Below are positions 24,549 to 33,415 of a DNA stretch of 40,911 bases, in pieces. A program made the translations under genes and the position numbers. The DNA is from Weeksellaceae bacterium (GTDB lineage: Bacteria; Bacteroidota; Bacteroidia; Flavobacteriales; Weeksellaceae). The notes under the pieces are model-generated. The model saw nothing but the letters and a program-made list of their open reading frames with translations. It was not told the DNA's origin and did no database searches. The DNA lies in contig JAKLPS010000016.1 of the NCBI GenBank assembly GCA_022013695.1, positions 1-40,911 of the forward strand. Reading direction: 5' to 3'. Numbering within the stretch: position 1 is the stretch's first letter; each line of letters starts with the position of its first letter.

Positions 24549-25958
24549 TTACAGAGTTTTAGTCTGACACACGAAATTACTCCTCGGAACTTTATCAAAT
24601 TTCTTAATAGCATTAAAACCACCATCAACTTCCGTGAAATTCCGGTAACCTCTTGATTGCAAAATACTTGCAGCAATCATACTTCTGTAACCGGCAGCAC
24701 AATGGATGTAAAAATGCTCCGAATTATCAACAGAATTGACCCAATCATTGATGTAAGCTAAAGGCTTGCTGAAAGCTTCGTCGATATGTTCGGCTTCGTA
24801 TTCCGTTTCTTTTCTAACGTCGATAACTTTTTGATTGTCACCAAATTCTGAAGCAAATTGCTCGGCCGAAATTCTTTTGACTTCATCTATTTCTTTCCCA
24901 GCATTTTTCCAGCTTTCAAAACCGCCTTCCAAAAAACCGACGACGTTGTCAAATCCTACTCGGCTTAGTCTCGTAATCACTTCTTCTTCCGAACCAGCAT
25001 CTGAAACCAGAATAATCGGGTGCTGAACATCTACAATCATCGCTCCAACCCAAGGCGCAAAATCGCCTTTTATTCCAATATTAATAGCATTTGGCACAAA
25101 CCCTTTATGAAAATCCGCCGCACTTCTTGTGTCCAAAATCAAGGCTCCACTATCTTCGACTGCCTTTTCAAAATCGTGAACCGGAATGGGACTATTTCCT
25201 TTTTTAAAGACTTTTTCAAAACTTTCGTAGCCGCCTTTGTTGAGAGCCACATTCATCCCAAAATATTTTGGCGGCGCTGTCAAACCATCTAAAACTTCAT
25301 TAATAAAACTTTCTTTAGTAGGCTGTCTGAGGGCATAATTGGTCTTTTTTTGATTTCCCAAAGTATCCACCGTTTCTTTCTGCATGTTTTTTCCACATGC
25401 AGAACCAGCGCCGTGCGCAGGATAAACCGTAATCGAGTCATCCAATGGTAAAATCTTCGTGTGAAGACTTTCGAATAACATTCCGGCCAAATCTCGATCT
25501 GTGATTTCGCCTGCCTTTTGTGCCAGATCTGGCCTTCCCACATCCCCTAAGAACAAGGTGTCACCCGTGAAAATAGCGGTTTCTTTTCCGTTTTCGTCTG
25601 TCAGAAGATATGTGGCGCTTTCCAGCGTGTGACCTGGCGTGTGAAGCACTTTTATTTTGATTTTTCCAATTTCGAAGATCTGCTGATCCGCCGCAATGAT
25701 GGCATCAAATTCTGGCTTGGCGGTCGGTCCGTAGACAATCGGCGCACCCGTTTTTTTTGACAAATCAAGATGTCCAGAGACAAAATCTGCATGAAAATGC
25801 GTCTCAAAAATATATTTGAGTTTTACCTCATCTTTTTCCAATCGAGCCAAGTAAGGTTGGGTTTCTCGCAGTGGATCGATGATGGCAGCCTCATTTTCTG
25901 AAACGATGTAGTACGCACCCTGCGCAAGACATCCGGTGTAGATTTGCTCTATTTTCAT
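24549..25958 (-). CDS. Persulfide dioxygenase-rhodanese fusion (CstB-like)
   Basis: 469 aa from the ATG at 25958; a form two codons longer would start with TTG. Three domains are seen. Residues 1-240 are a metallo-beta-lactamase fold with THFHADFVSGH, HTPGHT and FTGDTLFLGDVGRPDL, as in ETHE1/persulfide dioxygenases. Residues about 260-355 are a rhodanese domain without the catalytic Cys (ILVSDAGSEEE). Residues about 365-465 are a second rhodanese with the active Cys in HCAAGYRS. This layout matches CstB of Staphylococcus, which converts persulfides to thiosulfate, so a role in sulfide detoxification is likely. Thioredoxin follows. Confidence 0.88.
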   Translation of the reverse strand: MKIEQIYTGCLAQGAYYIVSENEAAIIDPLRETQPYLARLEKDEVKLKYIFETHFHADFVSGHLDLSKKTGAPIVYGPTAKPEFDAIIAADQQIFEIGKIKIKVLHTPGHTLESATYLLTDENGKETAIFTGDTLFLGDVGRPDLAQKAGEITDRDLAGMLFESLHTKILPLDDSITVYPAHGAGSACGKNMQKETVDTLGNQKKTNYALRQPTKESFINEVLDGLTAPPKYFGMNVALNKGGYESFEKVFKKGNSPIPVHDFEKAVEDSGALILDTRSAADFHKGFVPNAINIGIKGDFAPWVGAMIVDVQHPIILVSDAGSEEEVITRLSRVGFDNVVGFLEGGFESWKNAGKEIDEVKRISAEQFASEFGDNQKVIDVRKETEYEAEHIDEAFSKPLAYINDWVNSVDNSEHFYIHCAAGYRSMIAASILQSRGYRNFTEVDGGFNAIKKFDKVPRSNFVCQTKTL

Positions 25959-26114
25959 GGTCAATCATTGATTATATTCCGAAGCTGGCATTAAAACTTG
26001 ACGCTCAACTTCTTGATTACAAAGATGAGATTATTTTGAAAAACAGTCAATTATTATTGAAGGATATTGGTTATATGATCCATTTTAAAGAAAAAGAAAA
26101 ACAGTTTTCAATAA

Positions 26115-26615
26115 TTAATTAACCAACGCCCAAATGCCCACGCCAACTGCGGCGTAGGCCACCACGGTGATGATGTCCGCCGTGGGTTTGGAGAAGCGTC
26201 TTTCTGCAATCGTGCTCGGATCGATCTGGTTTTTATGAAATTTCAGAATCTTTTTGGGCTTATGGATCACGTGTGCCACCAGCGTATCGCTTACCCATTT
26301 GTCCACTTGGATCTTATAACTCCTGTCTGCCACATCTATTTTATAAAACTTGTTGATTTCCAGCTTTTCTTCGATAGTTGCAGGTCTCGGGCTGGCTGGT
26401 TTTTCGGGTTTAGCTTTAGATTTCGAAGGACTTTTTGGTCTCATTTCGGAGGCTGTGGCTTGGGGGTTAGCAGCCATTTTAGCCGTCAGCTCTTCGGACA
26501 TTGGTGGCGAATCCACTTTGTCTTTTGCTGAGTCGTCCTTTGCTGTTGCAGGTCTATAGGTGTAACAGTTGATCAGAGAAAACGATATAATAAGAAGATA
26601 AAGCTGTTTTTTCAT
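26115..26615 (-). CDS. Lipoprotein with C-terminal hydrophobic segment, unknown
   Basis: 166 aa. The lipobox gives Cys17 (LINC). A low-complexity Pro/Lys/Ser/Ala linker spans about 25-85, a small domain follows (KFYKIDVADRSYKI...KKILKFHKNQID) and a final TM-like segment ends the protein (IITVVAYAAVGVGIWALVN). No family is recognised. The layout of its second half resembles the 110-aa lipoprotein at 30007-30339, on the other side of mutS, so the two may be paralogues. The -7 element sits only four bases before the ATG. Confidence 0.6.
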   Translation of the reverse strand: MKKQLYLLIISFSLINCYTYRPATAKDDSAKDKVDSPPMSEELTAKMAANPQATASEMRPKSPSKSKAKPEKPASPRPATIEEKLEINKFYKIDVADRSYKIQVDKWVSDTLVAHVIHKPKKILKFHKNQIDPSTIAERRFSKPTADIITVVAYAAVGVGIWALVN

Positions 26616-26619
26616 TATT

Positions 26620-26627
26620 CAAATTTA
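26620..26627 (-). promoter_or_regulatory. -7 element (TAAATTTG), four bases before the ATG
   Basis: Matches TAnnTTTG and is separated from the lipoprotein ATG (26615) by only four bases, which would give a leaderless or nearly leaderless mRNA. Confidence 0.45.
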
Positions 26628-26760
26628 AGAATTAAACGCAGTAATTATTATTTTCTTTTAATTTGCAGAATTTTTCTTTTATAAATCCCAATTGTGGGCG
26701 TTGGATGGCGAAATATTATCTTATTAAATTCGTATTTTAGCACTCTTAAAATTAAAAACA

Positions 26761-29340
26761 TTGGCCAAGAAAGAAACGCCGTTAATGACTCAGTACAACA
26801 CCATCAAAGCAAAATACCCTGATGCGCTTTTGCTGTTTCGTGTAGGAGATTTCTATGAGACCTTTGGCCAAGATGCCATCAAAACGTCTCAGATTCTTGG
26901 CATCGTTTTGACCAAAAGAGCCAACGGCGACGGGCACATCGAGTTGGCCGGATTCCCCCACCATTCAGTGGATTCTTATTTGCCAAAACTCGTGCGGGCA
27001 GGATTGCGCGTTGCCATCTGCGACCAGCTGGAAGACCCGAAAACCGTCAAGGGAATCGTTAAACGTGGCGTAACAGAACTGGTGACGCCGGGCGTTACTT
27101 TCAACGATCAGGTTCTGAGCTCCAAGAAAAATAATTTCTTGCTCTCACTTCATAAAGAAAAAGAAAAATATGGTCTGGCTTTGCTGGACGTTTCTACGGG
27201 AGAATTTCTCTTGAGCGAGGGCAATTTGGAAAAAATGCTCCACATCGTTCATACCTTCGACCCAAGTGAAATTATCTATCAAAGGAATACCGAACTGCCG
27301 TCTCAATTGAAAAATAAAAGCGCTTTTAAGCTGGAGGATTGGGCGTTTCGATATTCGTATGCTTATGATAAACTCACCTCCCATTTCAAAACAAAATCTT
27401 TGAAGGGCTTTGGAATCGAGGAACATCAACTGGGCGTCACGGCTGCCGGAGCCATCTTCGCCTATCTGGTTGAAGATACACATCATTCTCTGCTTCAGCA
27501 CATTACGAGAATCAGCCTCATTCCGCAAGATGACTTTCTGATGATGGATGGCTTTACGTTGCGGAATTTAGAAATCGTGTATTCAGCCAGTCAGCAGGGG
27601 AAATCGCTGCTTGATATTATCGATAAAACCTGTACGCCGATGGGCGGACGGCTGCTTAGGAGACGTATTATCCTACCTTTAAAAAACATCGGAGACATCA
27701 ATAGAAGGCTCCACCTCGTCGAGTTTTTGAACGGAGAAGATTCATTAAAATATGAAATAAAAAATTTGTTAAAAGGCATCTCCGATATCGACCGGTTGAT
27801 CGGAAAATTAGCCGCGGAGAAGATTTCACCGAAAGAATTAGGTTACCTACGCCAGTCCATTACCAACATTCAGGAAATCCGAACAAAAATTTTAAAATTT
27901 CCGGATGTTTTGGCTTGGCTGGATCCATTTGTGAATCTCGCCGATTTGATTGATTTTATAAAAAACCAGCTGAATCATGAGCTTCCTGTGAATATCAACA
28001 AGGGAAACGTCATCAGGGAAACAATATCGGAAGAGCTGGATCGGCTCCGCAATCTGCAGAACAAAGGTCGCGGATTTTTGGATGAAATGTGCCATCGGGA
28101 AATCGAACGAACAGGAATCTCAAGTTTGAAAATAGATTTTAATGGTGTGTTTGGCTATTTCATCGAGGTTCGAAACACACATAAAGACAAAGTTCCAGAA
28201 GAATGGATCCGAAAACAGACCTTGGTCAATGCCGAGCGATACATCACCCCAGAACTGAAAGAATATGAAAACCAAATCTTGGGTGCGGAAGAAAAAATCG
28301 CTGCGCTGGAACTGAAACTCTACCGGGCAGTCTGCGAAAACGTGATGATCTACATCGATCAATTGCAGGAAAATTCTAAACTGATTGGCGAGTTGGATTG
28401 TGCAGTGGGTCTATCAGAAATGGCGGTGGAAGAGGGCTACGCCAAACCGATGCTCAATGATTCATTTTCCATTGATATCCACGAAGGACGACATCCGATT
28501 ATCGAAAAATCGCTGCCTTTGGGCGAGTCTTACATCCCCAATGATATTTTTCTTAACCGAGATTCTCAGCAAATCATAATGGTAACGGGGCCCAATATGG
28601 CGGGAAAATCTGCGATCCTGAGACAGACGGCCATTATCTGCTTGATGGCCCAAATCGGAAGTTTTGTTCCGGCCAAGCATGCCGAAATCGGTATTTTGGA
28701 CAAAATCTTCACCCGCGTTGGGGCTTCGGACAACCTTTCTTCTGGTGAATCTACTTTTATGGTCGAAATGAACGAAGCGGCGAATATCCTAAATAATATT
28801 TCAGAGAGAAGTCTAATTTTGCTGGACGAAATTGGTCGTGGAACTTCCACTTATGACGGTGTTTCCATCGCTTGGGCAATTGCAGAATATCTTCACCAGC
28901 ATCCGACACAACCTAAAACGCTTTTCGCAACGCATTATCATGAGCTGAATGAAATGGCCATTAATTTTGAGAGAATCAAGAATTTTCACGTCTCTATTCA
29001 GGAAGGGAAGGGCACGATTATTTTTCTCAGAAAGCTGGTTTCTGGCGGCAGCGAGCACAGCTTCGGAATCCACGTCGCCAAGTTGGCAGGAATGCCTTCT
29101 AAAGTGGTAAACCGGGCAAATGAAATCCTGAAAACTTTGGAGTCGAGCAGATCCACACAAGATTCTGGCGAGAAAATAAAACGCGTGACCGAGGAAAACC
29201 TCCAACTTTCTTTTTTCCAGCTAGACGATCCTGTTTTGGAAAATATCCGTGAAGAACTGACGAAAATCGACATCAACACCTTGACGCCCATTGAAGCTCT
29301 GATGAAGCTGAACTCTATTAAGAAAATGATTGGAAAATAG
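26761..29340 (+). CDS. mutS: DNA mismatch repair protein MutS
   Basis: 859 aa, full length. The mismatch-recognition loop GDFYETFG is near the N-terminus; connector, core and clamp domains follow. The ATPase has Walker A GPNMAGKS (residues 610-617), Walker B ILLDEIGRGTST and FATHYHEL. It binds mismatches and recruits MutL. The start is TTG at 26761, giving MAKKETPLMTQY, which fits the family. It ends five bases before the convergent small lipoprotein gene, without a terminator hairpin between them. Confidence 0.98.
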   Translation: MAKKETPLMTQYNTIKAKYPDALLLFRVGDFYETFGQDAIKTSQILGIVLTKRANGDGHIELAGFPHHSVDSYLPKLVRAGLRVAICDQLEDPKTVKGIVKRGVTELVTPGVTFNDQVLSSKKNNFLLSLHKEKEKYGLALLDVSTGEFLLSEGNLEKMLHIVHTFDPSEIIYQRNTELPSQLKNKSAFKLEDWAFRYSYAYDKLTSHFKTKSLKGFGIEEHQLGVTAAGAIFAYLVEDTHHSLLQHITRISLIPQDDFLMMDGFTLRNLEIVYSASQQGKSLLDIIDKTCTPMGGRLLRRRIILPLKNIGDINRRLHLVEFLNGEDSLKYEIKNLLKGISDIDRLIGKLAAEKISPKELGYLRQSITNIQEIRTKILKFPDVLAWLDPFVNLADLIDFIKNQLNHELPVNINKGNVIRETISEELDRLRNLQNKGRGFLDEMCHREIERTGISSLKIDFNGVFGYFIEVRNTHKDKVPEEWIRKQTLVNAERYITPELKEYENQILGAEEKIAALELKLYRAVCENVMIYIDQLQENSKLIGELDCAVGLSEMAVEEGYAKPMLNDSFSIDIHEGRHPIIEKSLPLGESYIPNDIFLNRDSQQIIMVTGPNMAGKSAILRQTAIICLMAQIGSFVPAKHAEIGILDKIFTRVGASDNLSSGESTFMVEMNEAANILNNISERSLILLDEIGRGTSTYDGVSIAWAIAEYLHQHPTQPKTLFATHYHELNEMAINFERIKNFHVSIQEGKGTIIFLRKLVSGGSEHSFGIHVAKLAGMPSKVVNRANEILKTLESSRSTQDSGEKIKRVTEENLQLSFFQLDDPVLENIREELTKIDINTLTPIEALMKLNSIKKMIGK

Positions 29341-29345
29341 CGGTC

Positions 29346-29540
29346 TTATTTCGCCGAGTCTTTTTTGACTGCTACGGTATCAGCTTTTTTCGCATCTGTA
29401 GAAAGTAGGGTAGAATTGACACCTTCGTTTCTCATATGCTCCGCGCTGTGGTCGTCTTTCCGTTCTTGGCGTTTGTCTTTATCTGGGATGCAACTTGTTG
29501 CAAATAAGCATAACGAGCTGATTAATAGAAACTTTTTCAT
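29346..29540 (-). CDS. Small lipoprotein, unknown
   Basis: 64 aa from the ATG at 29540; a longer form starting at 29579 would put extra residues before an evident signal peptide (MKKFLLISSLCLFATSC). Lipobox Cys17. The mature part is short, very hydrophilic and probably disordered (Lys/Asp/Glu/Ser-rich). No family is recognised. It is convergent with mutS. Confidence 0.6.
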   Translation of the reverse strand: MKKFLLISSLCLFATSCIPDKDKRQERKDDHSAEHMRNEGVNSTLLSTDAKKADTVAVKKDSAK

Positions 29541-29639
29541 AGCAAGATATTTTATTTGAATGTACTGGTCAAAAATCAAACCGAAACAAGAAATTTGCTT
29601 TTCAATCCTTGTGCAAGAGCTTACAATAAAAAGATTTTT

Positions 29640-30038
29640 ATGAAAAACCGCTTAACCTTCAGCTGCAAAAATCTAACGATTGCTATTTTCCTTTTCTTGA
29701 TTGAAATTTTGATTGCTACAAAACTAAATGATTATTTCTTCGTAAGAGCCTATATGGGCGATGTTTTGGTGGTAATGCTGATCTACTATTTCGTCAAAAG
29801 TTTTTTTGATTTACAGCCTTTGAAATTGATTATCGGAATCTTTATTTTTGCTTGTTCGATGGAATTTCTGCAATATTTTCACTTCGCAGAATTATTTGGT
29901 TTTAAGGATAATCCTGTGATGATGACCGTTCTTGGAAACTCTTTCAGTTGGTTGGATGTTGTATGTTATTTTGTTGGAAGCATCATTTTATACCTCATGA
30001 GGGCGATCAAATGGGAACGGCGATCACGGCTGCAATAG
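29640..30038 (+). CDS. DUF2809 family membrane protein
   Basis: 132 aa from the ATG at 29640, the most natural start; an upstream ATG at 29556 would add 28 residues without similarity. Four TM helices are visible. The segments FVRAYMGDVLVVMLIYYF and SFSWLDVVCYFVGSI are the DUF2809 signature. The function is unknown. Its last 32 bases overlap the end of the convergent lipoprotein gene. Confidence 0.83.
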   Translation: MKNRLTFSCKNLTIAIFLFLIEILIATKLNDYFFVRAYMGDVLVVMLIYYFVKSFFDLQPLKLIIGIFIFACSMEFLQYFHFAELFGFKDNPVMMTVLGNSFSWLDVVCYFVGSIILYLMRAIKWERRSRLQ

Positions 30039-30339
30039 CAGCAAGCGCAATGATAGCCGAAAGCAAATAATCCGGTTTTTTGATTTCCCTCACTTCGTTC
30101 TTTTCGATTTCGACCATTTCGCCTGCTTTATTTTTGCCATATATTTTGGTTGCATCGATTTTTAAAATCTGGATTTTTTGGATTTTGGCGTCCTTGGTTT
30201 GAACGGTATATTTTTCATATAACTTTATAGCGTTGTCCTGCATTGGTTTTGCCGGCGACACCACTCTTATCTGGCAGGAAGCAAGCATAAAAAAGAGCGA
30301 TAAAAAGCCGATTTGCATTATATTTTTAGAATATTTCAT
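30007..30339 (-). CDS. Small lipoprotein with C-terminal hydrophobic segment
   Basis: 110 aa. The lipobox is LASC (Cys22). A short domain (YTVQTKDAKIQKIQILKIDATKIYG, in part KIQKIQILKIDATKIYG) is followed by KNEVREIKKPDYLLS and a hydrophobic end (AIIALAAIAAVIAVPI). The architecture matches the second half of the lipoprotein at 26115-26615. The function is unknown. The gene overlaps the convergent DUF2809 gene by 32 bases. Confidence 0.6.
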   Translation of the reverse strand: MKYSKNIMQIGFLSLFFMLASCQIRVVSPAKPMQDNAIKLYEKYTVQTKDAKIQKIQILKIDATKIYGKNKAGEMVEIEKNEVREIKKPDYLLSAIIALAAIAAVIAVPI

Positions 30340-30385
30340 ATTTTTTGTTAGTTCAATCTGCTGCCAAAGTTAATAAAAGATTTCA

Positions 30386-31597
30386 TTATATCATATTAAG
30401 ATGTTGTGATATCAGCCATCCTTCGCTCCAGCAAGCCTGAAAGTTGAAACCGCCGGTAACGGCATCAATATCAAGAACCTCACCTGCAATATAAAAATTA
30501 GGCAAGACTTTTGAGGCCATATTTTTAAAGTTAATTTCCCGGAGATCTACACCTCCCGCCGTGACAAATTCTTCTTTGAAAGTCGATTTCCCCATCACCC
30601 GAAGTTTCTTCGCACAAAGATTTTCCAGAATTAGACCCATTTCTTTTCCAGATAGATTGGCCATCTGCTTCTCCGGATTAATATGATTAACTTCAAGAAT
30701 CTTATTCCAAAACCGATGGGTCACATCAAATATTTTTGACTGCGCAACAGACCTTTTCGGGTTGCTGTTTTTGAACGCTATCAGTTCTTGCTCAGCTTCA
30801 AAAATTGGTTTTGAGATAAAATTAACCTCGAGCTCAAAACTGTATTTCAACGCCGCAAGATTTCTCGCTTCCCAAGCCGAAATTTTCAAAATAGCTGGTC
30901 CCGAAAGTCCCCAATGTGTGATGAGAAGCGGTCCAGATTCTTCTGTTTTCAAATTGGGAATTCGGATTTCGGCATGGTCGAAACTTGTTCCTGGCAGATC
31001 TTTCAGCAAATCATCTTTGATATTAAAGGTGAAAAGCGAAGGCACGGCATCTATAATTTTGTGACCCAGATTTTGGAGTAATTTTAAGGATTTTGGAGAA
31101 CTTCCTGTCGTAAAGATGACGATGTCTGTCGGGAAATGGCCTTGTTTTGTTTTGATGAGATATTTGCCGTCTTCTTTAATGATTTCCGAAACAGAAACTT
31201 GGGTTTTGATTCCAAAATTTTTTCTATGCACCTCGGACACCATCGCATCGATAATGCTTTGCGAAGAATCGCTCAGCGGGAAGATGCGGTTGTCTTTTTC
31301 TATTTTCAAAGGTACATTTCTAGTTTCGAACCAGTCCATCGTGTCGGTCGGCTGAAACTTTGTGAAAACGCTCAGCAATTCGCGGTTTCCTCGCGGGTAG
31401 AAATTTACCAATTCCCTTGGGTCGAAGCAGGCGTGCGTCACGTTGCACCGGCCGCCACCAGAGACTTTCACCTTCTGCAACAGATCCGAATTCTGCTCGA
31501 GAATCGTGACGTTAAATTGAGCCTCATCGAGATTGGCCGCTGTAAAAAGACCCGCCGCGCCTCCTCCAATGATGACTACATTTTTCTTTTTTGACAT
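30386..31597 (-). CDS. BaiN/HI0933-family FAD-dependent oxidoreductase
   Basis: 403 aa from the ATG at 31597; a form 31 residues longer precedes the FAD motif without sense. The dinucleotide motif VVIIGGGAAGLFTAANL opens the protein, with KVSGGGRCNVTHA soon after and the closing FYIAGEVLDIDAVTGGFNFQACWSEG, all signatures of the YhiN/HI0933/BaiN flavoprotein family. Members reduce or oxidise poorly known substrates; BaiN acts on bile-acid intermediates in Clostridium, which need not apply here. A consensus promoter lies upstream. Confidence 0.93.
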   Translation of the reverse strand: MSKKKNVVIIGGGAAGLFTAANLDEAQFNVTILEQNSDLLQKVKVSGGGRCNVTHACFDPRELVNFYPRGNRELLSVFTKFQPTDTMDWFETRNVPLKIEKDNRIFPLSDSSQSIIDAMVSEVHRKNFGIKTQVSVSEIIKEDGKYLIKTKQGHFPTDIVIFTTGSSPKSLKLLQNLGHKIIDAVPSLFTFNIKDDLLKDLPGTSFDHAEIRIPNLKTEESGPLLITHWGLSGPAILKISAWEARNLAALKYSFELEVNFISKPIFEAEQELIAFKNSNPKRSVAQSKIFDVTHRFWNKILEVNHINPEKQMANLSGKEMGLILENLCAKKLRVMGKSTFKEEFVTAGGVDLREINFKNMASKVLPNFYIAGEVLDIDAVTGGFNFQACWSEGWLISQHLNMI

Positions 31598-31689
31598 TGA
31601 TGAAATCTTAACTAAAGCGGATTTTTCTTTTAATGCGTTCCGTCTTTTCGTGCCAACTGCCGGAACTTGGTTATACCGTATTCGATGCA

Positions 31690-31719
31690 CAAAATTACAT
31701 TTTTAGAATTCATCTCAAA
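31690..31719 (-). promoter_or_regulatory. Promoter of the FAD-dependent oxidoreductase gene
   Basis: -33 TTTG (31716-31719) and -7 TAATTTTG (31690-31697) are 18 bases apart, close to the Bacteroidota consensus. The -7 element lies 92 bases before the ATG at 31597. A TAAATTTG on the plus strand at 31724-31731 may serve the divergent thioesterase gene. Confidence 0.55.
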
Positions 31720-31752
31720 TGGTTAAATTTGGAGAAACATTAAACACAAACT

Positions 31753-32256
31753 ATGTCTGTATATTATCATCAATTTGAGGTTAGATGGAGCGATATCGAT
31801 GCCAACCGTCATCTGGGCAACTCGAGCTACGTGGATTATTGCTCGCAAACAAGGATGGCATTTCTCACAAAAAACAAAATCGGGTTGACGCAACTCAACC
31901 GTTGGGGCGTCGGTCCCGTGATGCTGCACGAGCGCTTTTCTTTCTTCAAAGAGATCTACGCGGATCAAACTGTTTTTGTCGGAGTAGAGGTAGCAGCGAT
32001 CTCAGAAGACGGATCCATTTATCAATTTGTTCACAAATTTTATTTGCCAGACGGCACCCACTGTGCAACCGCAGAAGCCACGGGCGTTTGGATCGATATT
32101 ATGCTGAGAAAAATTACCACCCCGCCGGAAGACATTGCTTTGGTAATGAACGAGTTCAAAATTGAAAATGCCCAGATCGTGACGAGAGATTTTCTGAAAA
32201 CACTACCTTTTCGGCCAGAAAATATAGACGCGTCCGTCTTTTCCGATTTTTTATAA
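31753..32256 (+). CDS. Acyl-CoA thioesterase (4HBT/hotdog family)
   Basis: 167 aa, one hotdog domain. The signature VRWSDIDANRHLGNSSYVDY contains the catalytic Asp, as in 4-hydroxybenzoyl-CoA thioesterase and YbgC types. It hydrolyses acyl-CoA or acyl-ACP thioesters; the substrate cannot be told. It lies 51 bases upstream of thiL on the same strand, so it may share its transcript. A possible -7 element TAAATTTG (31724-31731) lies 21 bases before the ATG. Confidence 0.9.
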   Translation: MSVYYHQFEVRWSDIDANRHLGNSSYVDYCSQTRMAFLTKNKIGLTQLNRWGVGPVMLHERFSFFKEIYADQTVFVGVEVAAISEDGSIYQFVHKFYLPDGTHCATAEATGVWIDIMLRKITTPPEDIALVMNEFKIENAQIVTRDFLKTLPFRPENIDASVFSDFL

Positions 32257-32307
32257 ACAGCAGCCGCCTTTGCTCCTTCACATATCATCCAAAAAATCAT
32301 ATAAAAA

Positions 32308-33363
32308 ATGCTTGAAGATAAATCACAGGAACTCACGCCCATATCGAAACTCGGAGAATTTGGGTTGATAAAACATTTGACACAAAGTTTCCCCATCCAT
32401 CAAAATTCCACAAAACTTTCTGTAGGAGACGACGCCGCCATTATTGATGCAGAGGGCAAAAAAGTGTTGGTTTCCACCGATATGCTGGCCGAGGGCATCC
32501 ATTTCAATCTGGGCTATGTGCCGCTGAAACATTTGGGTTATAAATCGGTGGTTGTGAACCTGAGCGATATTGCGGCGATGAATGCAACGCCCACGCAAAT
32601 CCTAGTTTCCGTCGCGGTTTCCAACCGGTTTCCTGTTGAGGCCTTGGAAGAGATCTATGAAGGAATCGCGTTAGCTTGTAATCGTTATAAAATAGACTTA
32701 GTTGGCGGAGACACAACGAGTTCCAATGCTGGTTTGGTGATAAGCGTTACGGCAATTGGGTTGGGAAATGAAGAGCAAATTGTCAAGAGAAGCGGCTCAA
32801 AACCAAATGATCTTTTGGTGGTGACGGGCGATCTTGGCGGCGCATATTTAGGATTGCAAATCCTAGAAAGAGAACATTCGGTTTTTCTGGCAAATCCCAA
32901 TATGCAGCCCGAGATGGAGGGTTATGATTACATCCTCGAAAGACAATTGAAACCTGAGGCTAGAACAGATATCAAGGCAAAATTGGCAGACCTATACATT
33001 CTTCCAACCTCGATGATCGATGTGTCGGATGGCTTGGCGTCGGAAATTTTGCACTTATCGGATCAGTCAAAAGTGGGCTTTAATCTTTATGAAGAAAAAA
33101 TTCCAATGGACGAATTGACCATTCAGACCGCCGATGAGCTCAACCTTAATCCGGCAATGGCTGCGCTGAACGGTGGCGAAGATTACGAATTGCTATTCAC
33201 GATCTCGCCAAATGATTTTGAAAAAATTAAAAATCATCCGGACTTTACCATCATCGGGCATGCAACAGAAATCAACGAAGGAAATTTTTTAGTTGCCAGA
33301 GGTTCCAACCAGCGAATTCCATTGACGGCTCAAGGCTGGGATGCCTTCCTAAACAAAGAATAA
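32308..33363 (+). CDS. thiL: Thiamine-monophosphate kinase
   Basis: 351 aa, usual length. Metal- and ATP-binding motifs are SVGDDAAIID near the N-terminus, STDMLAEGIHFNL, VNLSDIAAMNATPTQILVS (in part LSDIAAMNA), GGDTTSSNAGLVISVTAIG (in part GGDTTSS), and IDVSDGLASEI. It phosphorylates thiamine monophosphate to the coenzyme thiamine diphosphate. No TPP riboswitch is seen upstream. Confidence 0.96.
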   Translation: MLEDKSQELTPISKLGEFGLIKHLTQSFPIHQNSTKLSVGDDAAIIDAEGKKVLVSTDMLAEGIHFNLGYVPLKHLGYKSVVVNLSDIAAMNATPTQILVSVAVSNRFPVEALEEIYEGIALACNRYKIDLVGGDTTSSNAGLVISVTAIGLGNEEQIVKRSGSKPNDLLVVTGDLGGAYLGLQILEREHSVFLANPNMQPEMEGYDYILERQLKPEARTDIKAKLADLYILPTSMIDVSDGLASEILHLSDQSKVGFNLYEEKIPMDELTIQTADELNLNPAMAALNGGEDYELLFTISPNDFEKIKNHPDFTIIGHATEINEGNFLVARGSNQRIPLTAQGWDAFLNKE

Positions 33364-33415
33364 TTTTTTGGAATAATACTTGTAAAACACACTTAATATT
33401 AATAAAGCGAAAACG

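Noticed and set aside
31136-31594. Open frame on the plus strand opposite the FAD oxidoreductase
   Set aside because: The minus-strand protein carries full family motifs, and the plus-strand translation is His/Arg-rich without pattern.
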